From contig CANHDS010000019.1 in the NCBI GenBank assembly GCA_947459465.1, positions 1 to 7,596 of the forward strand: a stretch of 7,596 nucleotides of DNA, written 5' to 3'. Numbering within the stretch: position 1 is the first letter of the stretch; every line of letters begins with the position of its first letter. Of this stretch, positions 6,100 through 7,596 are shown piece after piece. The position numbers were made by a program, and so were the translations under genes. The notes under the pieces are model-generated. The model was not told the origin of the DNA and made no database searches. It was given only the letters and a program-made list of their open reading frames with translations. This DNA is from Burkholderiaceae bacterium. Lineage in GTDB: Bacteria; Pseudomonadota; Gammaproteobacteria; Burkholderiales; Burkholderiaceae.

Positions 6100-7010
6100 G
6101 GCTGTCCCTTTGGTCGCGTCTGTCGTCGACCAGTCGACGATGGCGCATTAGTGTTTGCGGCGGGCTTGGCATCTAATTGCGCATCGTAAATTAAAGCAAG
6201 TGCCTGAAGGTGACGATTCACTTCGGCAATTGGGCTACAAAACACATTAGCTGAATTTTGATCGAGATTACGCTCAATTTTAGTAATTACAGCCACCGCA
6301 AACCCTGGTGGATAAACTCCATCAACTCCTGAAGTTAAAAGAATGTCGCCAACCTCAAGATCGCTTGCTACAGGTAAGTAACGTAACTGTAGTAATTGAC
6401 CGCGCCCATTTCCCACCACTGCAGCTCGAAGACCATTACGAGCAACCAGAACCGGGACTGCAAAATCACGATCTTCGAGTAAAGATACTTCGGCTGAGTT
6501 ATCAAACAAGCGAACAACCTGCCCTAGAATGCCCATTTCATTAGCAATTGGCGAGCCCAATCGAAGACCTTGATTTTCGCCACGATTAATCACGACACGC
6601 TGTGAGATGGGGTTTGGTGGGTTAAATAAAATTTCGACGGGAACTGTTTTAAACGCCACCTTCTTTTGTAAATCTAGTAAGTTGCGAAGATTTTGATTCT
6701 CAACCGCTAGAAGCGCAGACTGATTAGCAAGTAAGGCAAGCTCCGCTTGTCGTGATTTGAGCACCTGATTTTCTTTTTCTAGCGTGCTGCGACTGGTTAA
6801 ATAATCACCGCTTCCTGAAATCATCGAGCTGGGTAAGAGCATCAACTGCTCAAATGGTCGCAGCACGATATGAACTTGATTGCGAATAAAGTCCAACGAC
6901 TTGATTTGAAAATCAACAATCATCAGTGCTAAGCTAACTACAAGGCACGCAATTAATTTAGCAAGCGCAGGAATGCCTTGCTTGAAAAGTGGTGGGGCAC
7001 TATATTGCAC
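6096..7010 (-). CDS. mreC: MreC, rod shape-determining protein
   Basis: MreC is a bitopic inner-membrane protein whose periplasmic domain binds and activates PBP2/RodA. Residue numbers here count from GTG 7025. They show a membrane helix at about 21-38, a coiled coil at about 77-120 (STLEKENQVLKSRQAELALL), a double beta-barrel domain at 121-282 with VVINRGENQGLRLGSP and LLTSGVDGVYPPGFAV, then a polar, low-complexity basic tail (about 286-309). No ATG exists before the helix, so the start is GTG. GTG 7025 would follow the mreB stop by 8 bases (AGGCGG 4 bases upstream). GTG 7010, chosen here, has GGAG 6 bases upstream and begins MQYSAPPLFKQG, which lines up with the MEYSPPPLFKQG start I recall from other Burkholderiales. 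The product is 304 or 309 residues. The gene ends in a 4-base overlap with mreD. Confidence 0.93.
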   Translation of the reverse strand: MQYSAPPLFKQGIPALAKLIACLVVSLALMIVDFQIKSLDFIRNQVHIVLRPFEQLMLLPSSMISGSGDYLTSRSTLEKENQVLKSRQAELALLANQSALLAVENQNLRNLLDLQKKVAFKTVPVEILFNPPNPISQRVVINRGENQGLRLGSPIANEMGILGQVVRLFDNSAEVSLLEDRDFAVPVLVARNGLRAAVVGNGRGQLLQLRYLPVASDLEVGDILLTSGVDGVYPPGFAVAVITKIERNLDQNSANVFCSPIAEVNRHLQALALIYDAQLDAKPAANTNAPSSTGRRQTRPKGQP

Positions 7011-7016
7011 AGCCCG

Positions 7017-7020
7017 CTCC
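7017..7020 (-). promoter_or_regulatory. Ribosome binding site favouring the downstream mreC start
   Basis: GGAG (read on the minus strand) is 6 bases before GTG 7010. The competing site AGGCGG (7030-7035) is only 4 bases before GTG 7025 and overlaps the mreB stop. The spacing and the remembered homologue N-termini favour 7010. Confidence 0.5.
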
Positions 7021-7033
7021 GGCACTAAGCCGC

Positions 7034-7596
7034 CTATTCTTGTGAGAACACTCCACCTAATTTATCCATGCGCTCTAATGCGATGCCGCAACCACGTGCA
7101 ACACAGGTCAGAGGATCTTCTGCGATATGGATTGGCAAACCAGTTTCTTCCATCAAAAGACGATCGAGGTCGCGTAACAACGCCCCTCCACCAGTCAGCA
7201 TAATTCCGCGCTCAGCGATATCAGCCGCAAGCTCAGGCGGCGTTTGCTCTAAAGCAGCTCTGACTGCGGTCACAATTTGATTTAAGGGATCGGTTAATGC
7301 TTCTAGGATTTCATTGCTGGTCACGGTAAAGCTTCGAGGGATTCCCTCCGAGATATTGCGACCTTTGATTTCTAGCTCTTTTACTTCGGTGCCAGGAAAG
7401 GCTGAACCAATTGCTTTTTTAACTGCTTCAGCTGTTTGTTCGCCAATCAGCATGCCGTAGTTTCGACGGATGTAATTCGTAATTGCTTCATCGAACTTGT
7501 CTCCTCCAACCCGAACTGAGCCTTTGTAAACCACGCCGCCCAAGGACATCACGCCGACTTCAGTCGTACCACCACCAATATCAACCACCATCGAGC
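7034..7596 (-). CDS. mreB: MreB, actin-like rod shape-determining protein (partial, C-terminal part)
   Basis: MreB forms membrane-bound filaments that orient lateral wall synthesis. The window holds its last 187 codons or so, entering from the right edge in frame (codon before the first methionine is serine). The phosphate-2 motif [11 protein letters not shown] lies at the start of the visible part. It is followed by [29 protein letters not shown], the adenosine motif [16 protein letters not shown], and the ending [16 protein letters not shown]. These match MreB of other proteobacteria closely as I recall it, and no key residue in this half is missing. The methionine at 7591 is internal, not a start. 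MreB usually has about 347 residues, so roughly 160 are outside the window. It leads into mreC after a short gap and is presumably the first gene of the elongasome cluster, whose promoter is out of view. Confidence 0.97.
   Translation of the reverse strand, partial: SMVVDIGGGTTEVGVMSLGGVVYKGSVRVGGDKFDEAITNYIRRNYGMLIGEQTAEAVKKAIGSAFPGTEVKELEIKGRNISEGIPRSFTVTSNEILEALTDPLNQIVTAVRAALEQTPPELAADIAERGIMLTGGGALLRDLDRLLMEETGLPIHIAEDPLTCVARGCGIALERMDKLGGVFSQE

Noticed and set aside
2526..7596. Possibility of a novel system within the shape gene cluster
   Set aside because: All five genes are canonical, in the usual order, full length where visible and with expected motifs; no inserted gene or unusual fusion is present.
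1..7596. tRNA, rRNA, CRISPR arrays, insertion sequences, prophage or attachment sites
   Set aside because: Nearly all of the sequence is accounted for by conserved coding genes, and the three spacers (60, 125 and 51 bases) show no such structures by eye.

Overview
The window looks like a chromosomal segment from a betaproteobacterium of the order Burkholderiales, with moderate GC. The genus Polynucleobacter or a close relative fits best. That assignment rests on my memory of betaproteobacterial protein sequences (the MreC N-terminus, the long linker in the pseudouridine synthase, the small anchored protein) and on gene order. It was not checked by a search.

Layout from left to right. Positions 1-335 (minus) hold the first 111 codons of an S4-domain rRNA pseudouridine synthase that runs off the left edge. 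Positions 335-1237 (minus) encode LpxO, a lipid A 2-hydroxylase, and 1246-1641 (minus) encode a small secreted c-type cytochrome of the c5 kind. These three are packed as an apparent operon: cytochrome, then lpxO 8 bases later, then the synthase sharing one base with the lpxO stop. A 60-base divergent spacer separates them from a plus-strand gene for an uncharacterised, membrane-anchored 120-residue protein (1702-2064). A 125-base spacer with promoter-like elements follows, then a plus-strand HU gene (2190-2474, TTG start) with a strong intrinsic terminator. From 2526 to the right edge, everything is on the minus strand. In transcription order it is mreB (3' part), mreC, mreD, mrdA (PBP2) and rodA, the complete core of the rod-shape elongasome in canonical order.

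The elongasome genes overlap or nearly touch: mreC/mreD by 4 bases, mrdA/rodA by 19 bases, and mreD/mrdA are 5 bases apart. They should be co-transcribed from a promoter beyond the right edge. MreB filaments, MreC and MreD organise the RodA glycosyltransferase and the PBP2 transpeptidase for lateral wall synthesis. All catalytic and signature motifs that should lie within the window are present, so nothing looks decayed.

Most of the window is ordinary, conserved chromosome, and I see no mobile element, CRISPR, tRNA, rRNA or hidden defence system. Points worth a second look are the cytochrome/lpxO/pseudouridine synthase operon, the uncharacterised anchored protein with two cysteines, a near-perfect 12-base inverted repeat in the divergent spacer, the HU leader with overlapping mini-ORFs, a cysteine pair in the large RodA loop, and an alternative start for mreC.
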